Positions 9,501 through 19,338 of a stretch of DNA of 64,000 nucleotides are shown one piece after another (the first letter of the stretch is position 1; each line of letters opens with the position of its first letter). The DNA is from Uliginosibacterium sp. 31-16 (GTDB lineage Bacteria > Pseudomonadota > Gammaproteobacteria > Burkholderiales > Rhodocyclaceae), in NCBI RefSeq assembly GCF_030730865.1, contig NZ_JAVALZ010000001.1:1-64000 (forward strand), written 5' to 3'. A program made the translations under genes and the position numbers. The notes beneath the pieces are model-generated. The model was not told the DNA's origin, searched no databases, and saw only the letters and a list, made by a program, of their open reading frames with translations.

Positions 9501-11649
9501 GGTCGACCTGTTCTCTGGCCCGGTCGCCCTGAACGACAAGGGTGAAGCCGAAATCACGCTGGACATCCCGGACTTCAACGGCACCCTGCGTCTGATGGCT
9601 GTCGCCTCGACACCGGACAACTACGGCGCCGGAGATCGCGAAATGGTCGTCGCGGCCCCCATCGTAGCGGAACTGGCAATGCCACGTTTCATCGCGCCGG
9701 GCGATCAGGCCACCATCGCGCTGGACGTGACCAATCTCTCGGGAAGCCCGCAGGAAATCAGCATCCGGCTCTCAGCGGAAGATCCGCTGAAGATCCGTGA
9801 TGGTGAGCGCACCGTATCGCTCAAGGACAAGCAACGCAGTACCCTGCGCTTCACCGCCGAGCCGACCGATGCCTATGGTCTGGCACGCATCCGTCTGGAG
9901 GTGAAGGGCAGCGGCGCCAAACCGGTCAGCATCGTGCGCGAATCGGCCCTGCAGGTACAGCCGCCAATCCCGCTGGCCCGTGAAGTACGCCGGGCAAAGA
10001 TTGAAGCAGATGGCAGCTTTAAACTTGATCCGACCTTGGCTGACAAGTACTTCAAGGCCTCCAGCACGGTGTCGGTCACCGTCTCCAATAAACCGCCGCT
10101 GAATGTGAACAGCATCGTCAAAGGGCTGCTCAACTATCCCTACGGCTGCCTGGAGCAGACCACCAGTGCGGCCTATCCGCACATCTACATTGATGAGGCC
10201 GCCGCCAAGGCCATGGGTTTCGAGGGGCGCACGCGTGAGCAACGCGCCCAGTTCATCGAAGGAGCCATCGGCCGTATCGCCGGCATGCAGGGCGCCAAGG
10301 GCGGCTTCATGCTGTGGGGAAGCGGCTCCTACGAAACCTGGCTGACGCCGTATGTAACCGGTTTTCTGATGGATGCCCGCGCACAGGGCTTCAACGTACC
10401 GGATGCCATGGTCAAGCGCTCACAGGAATGGATGCTGGCCACACTGCAAACCGCCCCCAACAGCTTCCCCAGCGTGCCCGCCACGCTAAAGCCGGATGAG
10501 CAGGGCCGCTACAAGTATCAGGATGCCGATCTGCTGCGCAACGGCCATCAGCGCTTTGCCGAGATGGCTTACCTGGGCTTCATGCTCGCCCGCGACCAGA
10601 AGGCGCCTCTGGCTACGTTGCGCATCCTCCATGACCAGTTCCGGAATCGCGCCAGATCGCCACTTCCCCTGGTGCACCTCTCGCTGGCCCTGCAGATGAT
10701 GGGAGACTCGGCCCGCGCCAAGGTGGCGCTGGAAGACGCCATGACCCGCCATTACGGTATCCAGCCCGAGGGCAGCTATTACTGGGGCGAATGGCTGGGC
10801 GACTACGGCAGCCGTACACGCGATCTGGCCTTGTCCTACGCCCTGCTGACCCAGTACAAGGTCAAGCATCCGCGTGTTGAAAATCTGCTTTTCGAACTGG
10901 CCGACGGGCTGGGCAATCGCTCATGGCTGTCCACACAGGAGCGCCTGAGCCTGTTCCTCGCTGCCAATGCGCAGGGCGTGGGGGATGCCAAGGCAGAATG
11001 GACGGCAATCCTTAAACAGGGAGAAACCGCTGCCACCCTGACTTCACGCAGTAGCGAGATCCGCAGCATCAGCGTCGCAGCATTGGCCAAGGGTGTCAGT
11101 CTCGACAACAAGAGCGGCATCCCGCTCTTCGTCGAGATCGAAACCAGCGGCTACCCGCTCAAGCCGCCGGTACCGAAAAACGACGTGATCGAACTCTCGC
11201 GCGACTGGTTCAATACTGATGGTTCGGCCTGGCGCGGCGGGCCGCTGAAGGTCGGTGACATGCTGATCGCCCGCGTCACCGCCACGGCCAAGCAGGCCAT
11301 TGAAGACGGCATGATCGTCGACCACATCCCGGCCGGGCTGGAAGTCGAAAACCTGAACCTGTCGCAAGGTCCGCAAGCCGGCGAATTCACGATTGGCAAC
11401 GTCAATGTCGGTCAGGCCATGAGCGACGAACGCATCAAGCACCGCGAGTACCGCGATGACCGTTTCGTGGTGGCAGCCAAGCTCGGGCCACAAAAACTGA
11501 CCCTGTTCTACATGCTGCGCGTCGTCACGCCAGGCACATTCACAGTGCCAGCCAGTTTCGCAGAAGACATGTACCGCCCGGAATTGCGCGGCGTAGGTAG
11601 CCTCCCGTCGCCTATAACGGTTGTAGACCCCAAGGGCACAGGAAAATAA
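6514..11649 (+). CDS. Bacterial alpha-2-macroglobulin (YfhM-type, thioester form)
   Basis: 1711 residues, similar to E. coli YfhM (about 1650). An N-terminal hydrophobic segment (about residues 5-24, AAAAAVIGLAAAGGWWW) anchors or exports it to the periplasm; there is no lipobox Cys as in YfhM. MG-type beta domains fill the first two thirds. The thioester motif YGCLEQ has its Cys at residue 1212, followed by an alpha/alpha-barrel thioester domain and a C-terminal receptor-like domain. Such proteins trap foreign proteases by covalent thioester attack. The acidic Gly/Glu loop at about residues 228-255 carries a CYDC pair (Cys248, Cys251). The ATG at 6514 follows GGGGAT. The usual partner pbpC is not adjacent. 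Confidence 0.92.
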   Translation: MSASKKILVAAAAAVIGLAAAGGWWWKSHHASTSSAGGDAVIAQADGPFSATACQPRLFEDQPALAVVFSEPLERGQSFDKILQVVDLGRIDGGKDSSEESATSKIDTGKNAAQPGDKIVQGSWVIGDNPRVLVFPYIKPQRNYRIKVADSLKAASGARLAEARDCQVATEEMPPSYYFASKGTILPAKQNGGLPVVTVNVPEVDVQFLRVEPAQLPRFIETVVGSRSRPSDEESENNGEGEYEGDYCYDCYGSDNKKLQGQTYNWQLDKLRELSSSVYAGRFLTSDKQNARKVTHLPVESIKELQEPGIYIAVMSQPGRFRNDYQVTYFYVTDIGLHAHRNGQQMDVFATSLTSGKAIGDAEIEVIDANAKSLAKGKLDGDGHALLSGVADSAHLLLARRGKELAIVALQAPALDLSEFDIGGHLPRDAKLFLYSGRDLYRPGEKFEVSLLARDAAGHVLPPAPIQAMLKRPDGKNVATMSWSADSKIPGYVRRTISLPADAQTGRWSIELRADPAAKAADTVWTFQVEEFLPERMKLDLKTDKGPLTGTAEFSVKVQGDYLFGSPAAGNRLLGSVAVERAINPLASQWPGFIFGDFADDSRKGRSEMEETALDEQGRTSVAIPFDAKGARSPLNIRAALSLLESGGRPVVRSIERVWWPATQLIGVRPEFDSHVARENAPASFELIRVGTDGKLAPLNEAAFRLYREDRQYYWRFDDQKGWNSGFTETEELVQSGKVALKQRGKLALPVGWGRYRLEIADAQTGQTLRYRFYAGWNAQDAESVGNRPDRVQVKLEGAPVKPGDSVKLNIVPPHDGEALVVVEADKVLWTKRISVSTSGTSVTIPVDKSWNRADMYISTLVFRPGSQGDRVTPARALGLVHLPLQREDRRLKVQVTAPDKVLPEKKTTVKVKVDNIAGKQAIVTLSAVDVGILNITRFKTPDPFDFFFGKHRYAPELVDLYGKLIEKMEGDKGKLKWGGDAGMRDSKSMPKKVKLVDLFSGPVALNDKGEAEITLDIPDFNGTLRLMAVASTPDNYGAGDREMVVAAPIVAELAMPRFIAPGDQATIALDVTNLSGSPQEISIRLSAEDPLKIRDGERTVSLKDKQRSTLRFTAEPTDAYGLARIRLEVKGSGAKPVSIVRESALQVQPPIPLAREVRRAKIEADGSFKLDPTLADKYFKASSTVSVTVSNKPPLNVNSIVKGLLNYPYGCLEQTTSAAYPHIYIDEAAAKAMGFEGRTREQRAQFIEGAIGRIAGMQGAKGGFMLWGSGSYETWLTPYVTGFLMDARAQGFNVPDAMVKRSQEWMLATLQTAPNSFPSVPATLKPDEQGRYKYQDADLLRNGHQRFAEMAYLGFMLARDQKAPLATLRILHDQFRNRARSPLPLVHLSLALQMMGDSARAKVALEDAMTRHYGIQPEGSYYWGEWLGDYGSRTRDLALSYALLTQYKVKHPRVENLLFELADGLGNRSWLSTQERLSLFLAANAQGVGDAKAEWTAILKQGETAATLTSRSSEIRSISVAALAKGVSLDNKSGIPLFVEIETSGYPLKPPVPKNDVIELSRDWFNTDGSAWRGGPLKVGDMLIARVTATAKQAIEDGMIVDHIPAGLEVENLNLSQGPQAGEFTIGNVNVGQAMSDERIKHREYRDDRFVVAAKLGPQKLTLFYMLRVVTPGTFTVPASFAEDMYRPELRGVGSLPSPITVVDPKGTGK

Positions 11650-11718
11650 AATCCATGATTACGGAATGGGCTTTTACTCTTGAACGCCCTTCCGTCTCTC
11701 TGCAGAAGGAAGAATGAA

Positions 11719-12312
11719 ATGGGAATCCTTGACCAACTTCGCGCCATTCTCGGCAAAAATGATGCGGCTTCAATTGAAGCAGACATCACACCACTGCCAC
11801 TGGAACGCCGCGCACGACCGCGCGTGAATGCACGCGAAGGAACACGCGTACTGGTGATCGACGACTCTCCGACTATCGTCGCGGTATTCCGCAAGATCCT
11901 GCGTACCGCCGGTTACGTCACGCTGGAAGCCATGGATGCCGAGCGCGGAGTGGAAATGGCGCGCACCGAGCGGCCAGACCTGATTTTCCTGGACATCGTG
12001 CTACCCGGCATGAATGGTTTTGCCGCCCTGCGCCATCTGCGCCGCGACCCGCAAACCCGCGACATTCCAATCATCATGATCAGTGGCAACGAGCAGGCAA
12101 CCGAACAGTTCTTCGGCACCCGCATCGGTGCGGATGACTTCATGAAGAAGCCCTTCTCACGTTTCGAGATTTTCGCCCGCATCGAACGTCTACTGGATGA
12201 AAACCAGATCCCGCGCCGCATGCCGATGAATCACGACGCTCCGCCCCCAACACCGGCAGGTGCTCCCTCGCCCGCCCCGGCCAGCGCCGACTTCAAACAA
12301 CAAAGCGCCTGA
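11719..12312 (+). CDS. Response regulator, PilG/PilH-like receiver protein without output domain
   Basis: 197 residues. A CheY-like receiver occupies about residues 45-165, with the acidic pair in VIDDS, the phosphoacceptor Asp in FLDIVLPG, and the conserved Lys in MKKPF. About 45 residues precede it, and a Pro/Ala-rich tail (PPPTPAGAPSPAPAS) follows. There is no DNA-binding or enzymatic domain, so it probably acts by protein contact, as PilG/PilH do in pilus chemosensory systems. No cognate kinase is nearby. The ATG at 11719 follows AGAAGGA. A terminator sits directly downstream. An imperfect ACGGAA..TTCCGT hairpin in the 69-base gap separates it from the alpha-2-macroglobulin gene. Confidence 0.8.
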   Translation: MGILDQLRAILGKNDAASIEADITPLPLERRARPRVNAREGTRVLVIDDSPTIVAVFRKILRTAGYVTLEAMDAERGVEMARTERPDLIFLDIVLPGMNGFAALRHLRRDPQTRDIPIIMISGNEQATEQFFGTRIGADDFMKKPFSRFEIFARIERLLDENQIPRRMPMNHDAPPPTPAGAPSPAPASADFKQQSA

Positions 12313-12337
12313 AACCAGGCAGACGAACAGACCGTGC

Positions 12338-12363
12338 AAAGCGGGGCGACGAGCCCCGCTTTT
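12338..12363. terminator. Bidirectional intrinsic terminator
   Basis: AAAGCGGGGC, a 5-base loop, then GCCCCGCTTTT forms a strong stem with U/A tracts on both sides. It lies between the convergent response-regulator and pgeF genes. Confidence 0.85.
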
Positions 12364-12381
12364 GCGTTCACGCGAGAGGAA

Positions 12382-13119
12382 TCATTCCAGCCAGATCAGT
12401 GACGCCTGTCGGCCGGTCTGTGTGCCATCGCGCCGCGCCGAGAAGAAATCAGCCGTCTCAGTAAAGGTGCAGCGATCTCCACCATACACTTGGGTCACTC
12501 CAATGGCCGCCAGACGCTGGCGCGCCAGCAGATAAAGATCCGCCTGCCATTTGCCCGGCGCCTTGCCGGAAACGAAGGCTGCCTCGGCTTCGGGCAGATG
12601 CGCCACGAAAGCTGTGCGCACTTCCTCACCCACCTCGAAAGCAGGCTGCGAAATGGCCGGGCCAAGCCAAGCCATGAGCGTATCGGCTCGCGCCTGCATG
12701 GCTTTGACTGAATTTTCCAGCACACCTGCGGCCAGACCCTTCCAGCCTGCATGGGTAGCTGCCACAGCCGTGCCCTGCGTATCGCAGAACAGCACCGGCA
12801 GGCAGTCCGCCGTCATCACCGTGCAGATCCGGTAAGGCATGCGCGCCACGGCCGCATCGGCCTGCGCATCAGGGCAGGTACACGCGGCGTTGACCACCGT
12901 CGCACCATGCACCTGCTCCAGCCACAAGGGCTCCATCGGCAACTGTTCGGCGAGCAAGGCGCGATTCTTCAGCACAAGCGCCAGATCATCACCGACATGC
13001 TTGGCGAGGTTCAGCGCGGCATATGCGCCGGTGCTGACACCGCCGTGACGGGTCGTGAAAATCGCCCGCACATTCTTGGGCGCGGGCCAGTCGGGGGTGA
13101 TGAGTTGCAGATCGGGCAT
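12382..13119 (-). CDS. pgeF: Laccase-domain protein, peptidoglycan editing factor/purine nucleoside phosphorylase
   Basis: 245 residues, the usual length for the YfiH/PgeF family. It shows TTRHGGVS near the N terminus, the DCLPVLF segment, and the HAGWKGLAAGVLE motif with the zinc-binding His. The family is reported to correct misincorporated L-Ser in muropeptides and to act on purine nucleosides. The ATG at 13119 (start MPDLQLI) is preferred, since upstream in-frame sequence runs into REP-type repeats. It lies downstream of hisD on the same strand, in the place where hisC would be expected. Confidence 0.88.
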   Translation of the reverse strand: MPDLQLITPDWPAPKNVRAIFTTRHGGVSTGAYAALNLAKHVGDDLALVLKNRALLAEQLPMEPLWLEQVHGATVVNAACTCPDAQADAAVARMPYRICTVMTADCLPVLFCDTQGTAVAATHAGWKGLAAGVLENSVKAMQARADTLMAWLGPAISQPAFEVGEEVRTAFVAHLPEAEAAFVSGKAPGKWQADLYLLARQRLAAIGVTQVYGGDRCTFTETADFFSARRDGTQTGRQASLIWLE

Positions 13120-13144
13120 GAGACCAATCCCCTGTGATTGGGTC

Positions 13145-13229
13145 TGTGGGAGCGACGTCCTCGTCGCGAAGCAGTCTTTCGCGACGAGGACGTCGCTCCC
13201 ACACAAGACGGATCGCGGCCAGAGGCCGC
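13145..13229. repeat. REP-type palindrome pair between hisD and pgeF
   Basis: A perfect inverted repeat has 26-base arms at 13145-13170 and 13178-13203 (core GGGAGCGACGTCCTCGTCGC) around a 7-base loop. It is followed by a second, shorter hairpin, GCGGCC-AGA-GGCCGC (13215-13229). The pattern matches REP/REPIN elements mobilised by RAYT transposases; no RAYT gene is in the window. Confidence 0.8.
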
Positions 13230-13236
13230 TCCTGCA

Positions 13237-14541
13237 TTATTTGCGGTACTCAGCCGAGCGCGCGTGCGCCTGCAGGCCTTCACCATAAGCCAGCGTGGCC
13301 GCCACCGGTGCCAGTGCTGCGGCGCCGAGAGGCGACATATGAATGATGCTGGTGCGTTTCTGGAAGTCGTAAACCCCCAGCGGCGAGGAGAAACGCGCGC
13401 TACGCATGGTCGGCAGCACATGGTTAGGCCCGGCACAGTAATCGCCCAACGATTCGACCGAGCAGTGCCCGACGAAGATCGCGCCTGCGTGGCGGATTTT
13501 GTCAGCCCAAGGTCCGGCGTCTTCGATGGCCAGTTCAAGGTGTTCCGGCGCGATGTGATTGGCAATCGCGCAGGCCTCATCCAGATCGGCCACCTTGATC
13601 AGCGCGCCGCGGTTGGCCAGCGAGGCGGCGATGATGTCGCGGCGCTGCATCTCCGGCAGCAGCTTGATGATGGAAGCCAGCACCGCATCAATGAAAGATT
13701 GGCTGGTGCACAACAGGATGGACTGGGCGATTTCGTCGTGCTCGGCCTGAGCAAAGAGATCCATCGCCACCCAGTCCGGATTGCCCGTGCCGTCCGAGAT
13801 GATCAGCACTTCGGATGGGCCGGCCACCATGTCGATACCCACCGTGCCGAACACGCGGCGCTTGGCTTCGGCCACATAGGCGTTGCCGGGGCCGACGATC
13901 TTGTCGACCTGCGGAATCGTCTGCGTGCCGTAGGCCAGCGCGGCGACGGCCTGCGCGCCGCCGATGGTGAACACGCGATCCACGCCGGTAATTGCCGCAG
14001 CAGCCAGCACCAGCGGGTTACGTTCGCCCCACGGCGTCGGCGTGACCATGATCAGCTCGCTCACACCCGCCACCTTGGCGGGAATCGCGTTCATCAGCAC
14101 CGAGCTTGGGTAGCTCGCCTTGCCCCCGGGCACGTATAGCCCTGCGCGATCCAGCGGAGTGACTTTCTGACCCAAGCGCGTGCCGTTGGCTTCGGTGAAG
14201 CTCCATGACTCCAGCACCTGGCGCTGATGATAGCTGCGCACCCGATCGGCCGCACACTCAAGTGCAGCGCGGCTTTCGGAAGGGAGGCCGTCGAGAGCGG
14301 CTTGCAGCGCGGCTCTCGGAAGCTCCAGCGCGGAAACATCCGCCACGCCCAGCTGATCGAAACGATTGGTGTAGCTCACCACGGCCTGATCGCCATGCGT
14401 ACGCACTTCACGCAGGATCTCCATGACGGCCTGTTGCACATCGTTTGAAGTACTCGTGTCGTAACGCAGCAGCGCGTTGAGCGCTTCACCGAAGTCCGGC
14501 GCGCCCGCATTCATGAAGCGAATGGTATTGGCCTGGCTCAT
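13237..14541 (-). CDS. hisD: Histidinol dehydrogenase
   Basis: 434 residues, normal for HisD. It converts L-histidinol to L-histidine in two NAD-dependent steps with a zinc ion. The family signature appears around [14 protein letters not shown], and the active-site region FAQAEHDE and the [21 protein letters not shown] segment are present. The start overlaps the hisG stop by four bases (ATGA), so the two are translationally coupled. It is the last his gene here: the downstream hisC/hisB genes typical of betaproteobacteria are absent, and REP palindromes begin immediately after the stop. Confidence 0.97.
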   Translation of the reverse strand: MSQANTIRFMNAGAPDFGEALNALLRYDTSTSNDVQQAVMEILREVRTHGDQAVVSYTNRFDQLGVADVSALELPRAALQAALDGLPSESRAALECAADRVRSYHQRQVLESWSFTEANGTRLGQKVTPLDRAGLYVPGGKASYPSSVLMNAIPAKVAGVSELIMVTPTPWGERNPLVLAAAAITGVDRVFTIGGAQAVAALAYGTQTIPQVDKIVGPGNAYVAEAKRRVFGTVGIDMVAGPSEVLIISDGTGNPDWVAMDLFAQAEHDEIAQSILLCTSQSFIDAVLASIIKLLPEMQRRDIIAASLANRGALIKVADLDEACAIANHIAPEHLELAIEDAGPWADKIRHAGAIFVGHCSVESLGDYCAGPNHVLPTMRSARFSSPLGVYDFQKRTSIIHMSPLGAAALAPVAATLAYGEGLQAHARSAEYRK

Positions 14542-15200
14542 GGCTTCACGGCCCCCGCGAAGGCCTCGATCACGGGCTGCAGCAGTTCGCGTTTCATCTT
14601 CAACGCGGCCTGATTCACGATCAGGCGCGAGCTGATCTGCATGATTTCTTCTACTTCCACCAGCTTGTTGGCGCGCAGCGTACCGCCAGTCGACACCAGA
14701 TCGACAATCGCATCCGCCAGCCCAACCAGCGGCGCCAGCTCCATCGAACCGTAGAGCTTGATCAGGTCGACGTGCATGCCCTTGGCGGCAAAGTGCTCGC
14801 GGGCGATCTTGATGTACTTCGAGGCCACGCGGATGCGCGCACCGCGCTGCACGGCGGCGCTGTAATCGAAATCAGCCCGCACGGCCACACTCATCCGGCA
14901 CTTGGCAATGTTCAGGTCCACCGGCTGATACAGGCCGGCACCGCCATGCTCGATCAGGGTGTCCTTACCGGCAATGCCCAGGTCGGCCGCACCGTATTGC
15001 ACATAGGTCGGCGTATCCGAGGCGCGCACGATCACCAGCCGCACTTCCGGGCGATTGGTGTCGATGATCAGCTTGCGCGAGGACTCCGGATTCTCGGCCG
15101 GTTCGATCCCCGCAGCCGCCAGCAGCGGAATGGTTTCTTCAAAGATGCGGCCTTTCGACAGGGCCAGGGTAATGCCGTTGAAAGTACTCACGCTCGCCAT
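14538..15200 (-). CDS. hisG: ATP phosphoribosyltransferase, short form
   Basis: 220 residues, the short HisG form lacking the C-terminal regulatory domain. It catalyses the first step of histidine synthesis (ATP + PRPP). The family uses HisZ for activity and feedback control; hisZ is not in this window. Recognisable segments are LSKGRIFE, the [14 protein letters not shown] region, [11 protein letters not shown], and the PRPP-binding [20 protein letters not shown]. The ATG at 15200 lies two bases after the murA stop, and its stop overlaps hisD. Confidence 0.95.
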   Translation of the reverse strand: MASVSTFNGITLALSKGRIFEETIPLLAAAGIEPAENPESSRKLIIDTNRPEVRLVIVRASDTPTYVQYGAADLGIAGKDTLIEHGGAGLYQPVDLNIAKCRMSVAVRADFDYSAAVQRGARIRVASKYIKIAREHFAAKGMHVDLIKLYGSMELAPLVGLADAIVDLVSTGGTLRANKLVEVEEIMQISSRLIVNQAALKMKRELLQPVIEAFAGAVKP

Positions 15201-15202
15201 CC

Positions 15203-16459
<1,257 letters not shown>

Positions 16460-16463
16460 TCAA

Positions 16464-16715
16464 TCAAAGGGTTTTCTGGAACTCGGCCCATTGGGCCGGG
16501 GTATAGGTGGTGAGCTGCAGCGCGTGAATCTCGTTACCCATCAGGCTGCCAAGCGTGGCATACACGGCCTGATGCTGGCGCACGCGCAGCTTGCCTTCAA
16601 ATTCTGGACTGACGACGATGCCGGAGAAATGCACACCATCCTCGCCTTCGATGATCACCGTCTCACAAGGCAGCCCCTGCTCGATCAAACGCTGGATTTC
16701 ACTGGCCTGAAACAT
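16464..16715 (-). CDS. ibaG: BolA family protein, IbaG-type
   Basis: 83 residues. A BolA fold carries the conserved central HQAVYATLG segment, and the preceding V-S-F-G region lies in SGIVVSPEFEGK. IbaG/BolA proteins pair with monothiol glutaredoxins and handle Fe-S clusters. The ATG at 16715 has GAGAGG eight bases upstream; an in-frame TTG six bases earlier would add two residues and is less likely. The position between an ABC-2 permease and murA is the standard location. Confidence 0.92.
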   Translation of the reverse strand: MFQASEIQRLIEQGLPCETVIIEGEDGVHFSGIVVSPEFEGKLRVRQHQAVYATLGSLMGNEIHALQLTTYTPAQWAEFQKTL

Positions 16716-16717
16716 TT

Positions 16718-17476
16718 TCAACCTCTCAATTTGTAACCGCGCCGCAGCATCTGCAGGCTCAACACGGTCAGCGCCAGCCAGGCGCAGCCGACGATGGCAA
16801 GACTCAGCCAGGGTGAGGCATCGGACTGACCGAAGATGCCATAGCGGAAGCCGTCAATCATGAAGAAAAACGGATTGATGTGCGACACCTGCTGCCAGAA
16901 CACCGGCAGCGAGTTGATCGAATAGAACACGCCGGAGAGCATGGTCAGCGGCATGATCAGGAAATTCTGGAAGGCCCCGAGCTGATCGAACTTGTCGGCC
17001 CAGATGCCGGCCACCAGACCCAGCGAACCCAGGATTGCCGCCCCCATCAGCACGAAGGCCAGCGCCCACAGCGGATGGGCGACGCCAGACCAGCTGAAGA
17101 ACAGCGAGGCCAGCCACACGCCAAAACCCACGACCAGCCCGCGCACGATGGAAGCCAGCACGTAGGCGGCGTAGAACTCGCGATACGAGATCGGCGGCAG
17201 CAGCACGAAAATGATGTTGCCGTTGATCTTGCTCTGGATCAGCGACGAGGAACTGTTGGCAAACGCGTTCTGCAGCACGCTCATCATCACCAGTCCGGGG
17301 ATCAGGAAGCTGGTGTAGCTCACGCCCTCGAAGGGCTGCAGGCGCCCTTCCAGCACGTGGCCGAAAATCATCAGATACAGCACCGAACTGAGCACCGGCG
17401 CAGCTACGGTCTGGAAGCTGACCTTCCAGAAACGCAGCATTTCCTTGTACAGCAAGGTCAGAAACGCCGTGCTCAT
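16718..17476 (-). CDS. ABC-2 type exporter permease (YadH-like)
   Basis: 252 residues with about six hydrophobic segments and the ABC-2 signature (SFLIPGLVMMSVLQNAFANS and later LSGVFYSINSLPVFWQ). It is the membrane partner of the ATPase encoded just upstream; start and stop overlap by four bases (ATGA). The substrate is unknown. YadGH-like pairs adjoin the mla genes in many betaproteobacteria, hinting at an envelope lipid or polysaccharide role, but this is inference. Confidence 0.9.
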   Translation of the reverse strand: MSTAFLTLLYKEMLRFWKVSFQTVAAPVLSSVLYLMIFGHVLEGRLQPFEGVSYTSFLIPGLVMMSVLQNAFANSSSSLIQSKINGNIIFVLLPPISYREFYAAYVLASIVRGLVVGFGVWLASLFFSWSGVAHPLWALAFVLMGAAILGSLGLVAGIWADKFDQLGAFQNFLIMPLTMLSGVFYSINSLPVFWQQVSHINPFFFMIDGFRYGIFGQSDASPWLSLAIVGCAWLALTVLSLQMLRRGYKLRG

Positions 17477-18393
17477 GCGCCTTCTCCCTCCATGATCTCG
17501 ATGAAAGCCTGCTCCAGATCGGGCTTGGCGATCTCGACCTCAAGGATTTCAGCGCCCGCTTCACGCACCGTAGCCAAGAGGCCTTCGACCTGAGAGTGGC
17601 TTGCGAAGGGAATCTCCAGCCCCCCTGCCTGAAGAACCGCATCCCGCGCGGCGAGCGAGGCAGGCAGGCTGGAGAGGCCCGCTACGCGCAGCTTCAGGGC
17701 ATGGTGGCTGACGCGACTCAATAGGTTGGGCGTGGAGTCCAACGCCACGACGCGACCGGCCTTGAGCATGGCGATGCGCCCGCACAACTCTTCAGCCTCT
17801 TCAAGGTAATGGGTGGTCAGCACAATGGTGTGCCCCGCCTCGTTGAGCTTGCGGATGAAGGCCCACAGGGTCTGGCGCAGCTCGACATCGACGCCGGCGG
17901 TAGGCTCGTCGAGCACGATCACCGGCGGCTTGTGCACCAGCGCCTGCGCCACCAGCACGCGGCGCTTCATGCCGCCGGAGAGCTGGCGCATGTTGGTATC
18001 AGCCTTGGTGGTCAGATCGAGGCTGGCGAGCAGTTCGTCGATCCAGTCGTCGTTCTTGCGGATGCCGAAGTAGCCGGACTGGATGCGCAGCAGCTCGCGC
18101 ACCGAGAAGAAGGGGTCAAACACCAGCTCTTGCGGCACCACCCCGAGGGCGCGACGCGCCTCACGGTAATCGGCGATCACGTCGTGACCCATCACTTGGA
18201 TCGAGCCTGCGGTCAGACGCTGCAGGCCGGCCAGGCCGGAGATGAGCGTGGTCTTGCCGGCGCCGTTGGGGCCCAGCAGACCAAAGAATTCGCCCTGCCG
18301 GATTTCGAGGTCTACACCAGCCAGAGCCTGCAGCGAGCCAAATTGCTTGACCGCCCCGCGCACCTGGATGGCGGGGGTATCAATGCTCGGCAC
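17473..18393 (-). CDS. ABC exporter ATP-binding protein (YadG-like)
   Basis: 306 residues. A single nucleotide-binding domain has Walker A GPNGAGKTT, Q-loop VVPQE, signature LSGGMKRR, Walker B VIVLDEPTAG, and switch His in LTTHY. About 80 C-terminal residues extend beyond the core. The GTG start at 18393 overlaps the mlaB stop by 14 bases and is preceded by GGAA. It couples to the ABC-2 permease downstream. Confidence 0.9.
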   Translation of the reverse strand: MPSIDTPAIQVRGAVKQFGSLQALAGVDLEIRQGEFFGLLGPNGAGKTTLISGLAGLQRLTAGSIQVMGHDVIADYREARRALGVVPQELVFDPFFSVRELLRIQSGYFGIRKNDDWIDELLASLDLTTKADTNMRQLSGGMKRRVLVAQALVHKPPVIVLDEPTAGVDVELRQTLWAFIRKLNEAGHTIVLTTHYLEEAEELCGRIAMLKAGRVVALDSTPNLLSRVSHHALKLRVAGLSSLPASLAARDAVLQAGGLEIPFASHSQVEGLLATVREAGAEILEVEIAKPDLEQAFIEIMEGEGA

Positions 18394-18688
18394 TTGCTGC
18401 GTTTCCGGCTTCAGGGAAGAGAAGAGGCGTTACCCCATACAGGCTGGCCAGGCTGACGAAGGCTGTCGGAGCGTCGGCAATCTGCAGCGTCTTGCCGGCA
18501 GAGCGGGCCGCCCGCATCCAGCCCAGCACGACCGCCAGCGCAGAAGAGTCCACGGCCTCGATGCCCCCAAGATTGATGACGCGATCCGCCGCACTCACCC
18601 ACGGCTCCCCCTCCAGCAGCAGCGCGGCGGCTGTCTGCTGGTTCATGGTGCCACTGACGAAAAGTTGGCCATCGCGTTCGCTGATCAT
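18380..18688 (-). CDS. mlaB: STAS-domain protein of the Mla system
   Basis: 102 residues, a single STAS domain with the conserved VDSSALAVVLGW segment. MlaB binds the MlaF ATPase and stabilises the MlaFEDB complex in the inner membrane. The position after mlaC and the overlap with the next ATPase gene agree with that role. The ATG at 18688 is 21 bases after the mlaC stop. Confidence 0.9.
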   Translation of the reverse strand: MISERDGQLFVSGTMNQQTAAALLLEGEPWVSAADRVINLGGIEAVDSSALAVVLGWMRAARSAGKTLQIADAPTAFVSLASLYGVTPLLFPEAGNAASAEH

Positions 18689-18709
18689 CCTGAAATGCCT
18701 GTCAAATAC

Positions 18710-19318
18710 TTACTTCTTGCCAGCTTCGAGCTGCTTGTTCTTCTCGCGCAGGCTCTTGATCAAGCCATCAATGCCACCGGCCTTGATTTCCTGCGAAAAG
18801 GTTTCACGGTAATTGGTCACCAGGCTTACGCCTGCCACCATCACGTCGTAAACCTTCCAGCCATCGGCCTTCTTTTCCATGTCGTAATCGATCGCCACCG
18901 GCTTGGCCCCGGGCTGCTTGATCTCGGTACGCACGATCACATCGGTGTCGGCCGCTTGCATGCGCAGGGGCTTGAAATCGATGGTCTGGTTCTTGTACTG
19001 CGCCAGCGCGTTGGAATAGCTGCGCACCAGCAGGGTCTGGAACTCGGCCGCCAAGGCGGTTTTCTGCTCCGCCGACGCACTCCGCCATTCACGCCCCACC
19101 GCCAGTGCAGTCATGTGCTGGAAGTCGAAGTGCTTGACCACCTTGGCTTCTACCAGATCGATGATGCGTTTCTGGTCGCCCGCCTGAATGGCCTTGTCGG
19201 TCTTGACGATCTCCAGCACATCCGTCATGACGCTGCGTGCCAGCACGTCCGGCGCTTCCTGCGCCATCGCCTGCACCGCAAACACACTCAACACCACGCA
19301 CAACAGGGACTTGAACAT
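18710..19318 (-). CDS. mlaC: Periplasmic phospholipid-binding protein MlaC
   Basis: 202 residues. The signal peptide MFKSLLCVVLSVFAVQAMA precedes QEAPDV. The Tol_Tol_Ttg2 domain is recognisable from the FDFQHMTALAVGREW and AIDYDMEKKADGWKVYDV segments. MlaC shuttles phospholipids between the MlaA complex at the outer membrane and MlaFEDB. The ATG at 19318 is chosen because GAGGAG lies five bases upstream and the signal peptide starts there; an in-frame ATG at 19342 overlapping mlaA would add eight residues. Confidence 0.94.
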   Translation of the reverse strand: MFKSLLCVVLSVFAVQAMAQEAPDVLARSVMTDVLEIVKTDKAIQAGDQKRIIDLVEAKVVKHFDFQHMTALAVGREWRSASAEQKTALAAEFQTLLVRSYSNALAQYKNQTIDFKPLRMQAADTDVIVRTEIKQPGAKPVAIDYDMEKKADGWKVYDVMVAGVSLVTNYRETFSQEIKAGGIDGLIKSLREKNKQLEAGKK

Positions 19319-19338
19319 TGCAACTCCTCTTTCAGGTT

